The notes under the pieces are model-generated. The model did not search any database and was not told the DNA's origin. It worked only from the letters and a program-made list of their open reading frames with translations. 32,420 bases of DNA, from assembly GCA_036939975.1 (NCBI GenBank), contig JALLPB010000083.1, positions 1-32,420 on the forward strand. The letters run 5' to 3'. The first letter of the stretch is position 1. The number at the start of each line of letters is the position of its first letter. The stretch comes from Cyclostephanos tholiformis. Lineage: Eukaryota > Bacillariophyta > Thalassiosirophyceae > Thalassiosirales > Thalassiosiraceae. The position numbers and the translations under genes were made by a program. This document shows positions 30,868-32,420 of the stretch, in pieces.

Positions 30868-31206
30868 CATGATATCAATCCAATTGGGCTACTTGTCATT
30901 GATTTCATCAAAGAGCATGCATCATCCCTCCATGATTATCTCTTGAAAAAGAAACCGAATGAGGAGTTGGTTGCCGATGACATCACGGATGATATTGACA
31001 AGCATTTCCACGCAGGAAATATTCTTCATTGGGATGATCACCTTAATCACTGGATGGTGGATTATGACATTATTCGTAAATTGAAAAATTATGTGGGATA
31101 TTCATCACAGACCAACATCCCAACTAAACAAAGGGAACTTTGCTACAAGAACTACAACCAAAATATGACACCTCCTGAATGGGATATTGAACAGGAAAGA
31201 TACTGA
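30868..31206 (+). pseudogene. Fragment of an unrecognised protein merging into the 210-bp repeat
   Basis: The frame is open from just after a TAA (30865) to TGA (31206) and looks protein-like: NPIGLLVIDFIKEHASSLHD, then NEELVADDITDDIDKHFHAGN and WMVDYDIIRKLKNYVGYS. The first ATG in frame is only at 31054, so the 5' end is missing or spliced. The last 25 residues (QRELCYKNYNQNMTPPEWDI) are the first copy of the repeat unit. It is likely the 3' end of a gene or element from which the repeats were amplified. Function unknown. Confidence 0.35.
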
Positions 31207-31951
31207 CAAGTTTACAAGTTTTGATAGTAAATTCCATTTTGGAATTTATTGTCAATTTTTATGCATTACCCTAACTCTAACCCTAACAGTAAATTCCATT
31301 TTGGAATATTATGTCTATTGTTACATGTGTTTGTTTGGCAAAGGGAACTTTGCTATAAGAACTACAACAAATATATGTCACCTCCTGAATGGGATATTGA
31401 ACAGGAACGATACTGACAAGTTTACAAGTTTCGACAGTAAATTCCATTTTTGGTATTTATTGTCAATTTTTATGCATTACCCTAACCCTAACCCTAACAG
31501 TAAATTCCATTTTTGGAATGTAATGTCTATTGTTATATGTGTTAGTTAGGCTTAGGAATTTATTGTCTATTTTTATGCATTTGTCAGGAGACAAATATTA
31601 TTAGGGCCAAAATATTATGGAAAAAATGTCTTATCAACAGACAGACCATCACACGGTGGACAAACCGCCCACCTAAGATGGATCCTGAGTATGATATTGA
31701 ACAGGAAAGATACTGACAGGTTTTGACAGTAAATTCCACTTTGGAATATATTGTCTATTTTTATGCATTTGTCGAAGAATACCTTTGCTACAAGAACTAC
31801 AACCAAAATATAACACTTCCTGAATTGGACATTGAACAGAAAAGAAATTGACAAGTCTCAACAGTAAATTTTGTTTTGGAATTTATTGTCTATTTTTATG
31901 CATTACCCTAACCCTAACCCTAACATTAAATTCCAATTGGAATATAATGTC
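31129..31951 (+). repeat. 210-bp repeat family containing telomere-type motifs
   Basis: Two adjacent full copies start with CAAAGGGAACTTTGCTA at 31129 and 31339. Two partial copies follow (31551-31775, interrupted at 31586-31680, and 31786-31951). Each unit has a coding-like part (GGGATATTGAACAGGAA), a TTTTTATGCATT part and, in three copies, a CCCTAA tract: 31269-31287 (one variant repeat), 31480-31498 and 31906-31924 (three clean repeats each). An inverted piece of the unit lies at 30455-30545. CCCTAA is the telomeric repeat of many stramenopiles, so this is probably subtelomeric DNA. Confidence 0.8.
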
Positions 31952-31967
31952 AGACAGATCGTCAGGT

Positions 31968-32335
31968 GGTTGACGGACAGACCATCGCCACTGAAGGACA
32001 GGCCTTCGGGTGAACGGACAGACCGTCAGGAGACTTCGATCAATAGACAGACCATTGGGCGATGGACAGATGTCCGGACAGACTGTCAGGCATTGGACAG
32101 ACAGACTGTTGGTGACGGACAGGCCTTCGGGTGAACGGAAAGACCGTCTGGAGACTTTGAACAACAGACAGACCATTGGGCGATGGACAGACGTATGGAC
32201 AGACCGTCAGGCACTCGACGGACAGATTGTCGGTGACGGACAGGCCTTGTGATGAACAGACAGACCGTCCGGAGACTTCGATCAACTGACAGACCGTCAG
32301 GCCATGGACAGACATACGGATGACGGACAGACCGT
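31968..32335 (+). repeat. 121-bp higher-order tandem repeat built from GGACAGACCGTC
   Basis: The block starting at GGCCTTSKGRTGAAC recurs at 32001, 32122 and 32243, a period of 121 bp over nearly three units. Within each unit the short motif GGACAGACCGTCAGG and variants recurs every 15 to 25 bp. Both strands are open in some frames because of the repeat composition, but no gene is implied. A single short piece of the same motif (GACAGACCATC) sits inside the neighbouring array at 31639-31649. Confidence 0.85.
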
Positions 32336-32420
32336 AAATTATACTCGAATGTCACTCATTTCTTAAAAATTGACACCTTTCTTCTGCCAAAAAAAGATTC
32401 TTTCCTGTCGAGGAAAATCC

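Noticed and set aside
31871..32355. Several open frames on both strands with DRQT/GRWTD-type repeats
   Set aside because: They arise from the 121-bp repeat, whose composition leaves several frames open; there is no protein signature.

Overview
The window is nuclear DNA of a eukaryote, most likely a diatom or a close stramenopile relative. This is inferred from compact genes with short GT-AG introns, N-termini that look like diatom bipartite plastid targeting signals (signal peptide ending in an ALA-FMP or ATA-YVP type junction), a membrane kinase-like protein of a kind I associate with diatoms, and CCCTAA telomere-type motifs in repeats. No prokaryotic operon, rRNA, convincing tRNA or CRISPR array was seen. 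Exon structures were worked out by hand from reading frame, splice sites and family conservation. Layout: 1-867 holds a minus-strand hypothetical gene followed in frame, after one TAA, by a 66-bp minisatellite that flips orientation at the window edge. 1711-2411 is a non-autonomous terminal-inverted-repeat element flanked by TA. 2412-3429 is intergenic and rich in palindromes. 3430-4743 (minus) is the most notable gene: a seven-exon selenoprotein U / PRXL2-type thioredoxin-fold protein whose redox motif reads U-V-L-C, with an in-frame TGA inside a 30-nt micro-exon and a candidate SECIS hairpin downstream. It is head-to-head with a fasciclin-domain gene (4965-5783) that carries an apparent frameshift. 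6124-7101 (minus) is a YoaK/DUF1275 membrane protein. A GC-rich block at 7.5-18 kb holds a class 3 lipase (minus), a sulfatase with two micro-exons of 20 and 15 nt (plus), an MFSD5-like transporter (minus) and a membrane-anchored kinase-like protein with altered catalytic motifs (plus). Each carries simple trinucleotide tracts, mostly GAC/GTC. 19594-25053 is a five-exon SIN3 co-repressor scaffold with three PAH domains and a Gly/Arg-rich insert. From 25 kb to the end the DNA is repeat-dominated: a 1.7-kb element with perfect 15-bp inverted termini around a duplicated, exon-like oxidoreductase fragment; a decayed fibrillarin copy; a 275-bp MITE-like element; a 210-bp repeat family carrying CCCTAA motifs; and a 121-bp higher-order repeat. 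This tail looks subtelomeric. No single pathway unites the genes. SELENOU and the FAS1 gene share a 221-bp divergent promoter region and both have plastid-type leaders; lipase/sulfatase and transporter/kinase are also divergent pairs. The strongest candidates for a second look are the selenoprotein with a micro-exon-encoded Sec, the sulfatase micro-exons, the gene-fragment-carrying TIR element and the telomere-motif repeats.
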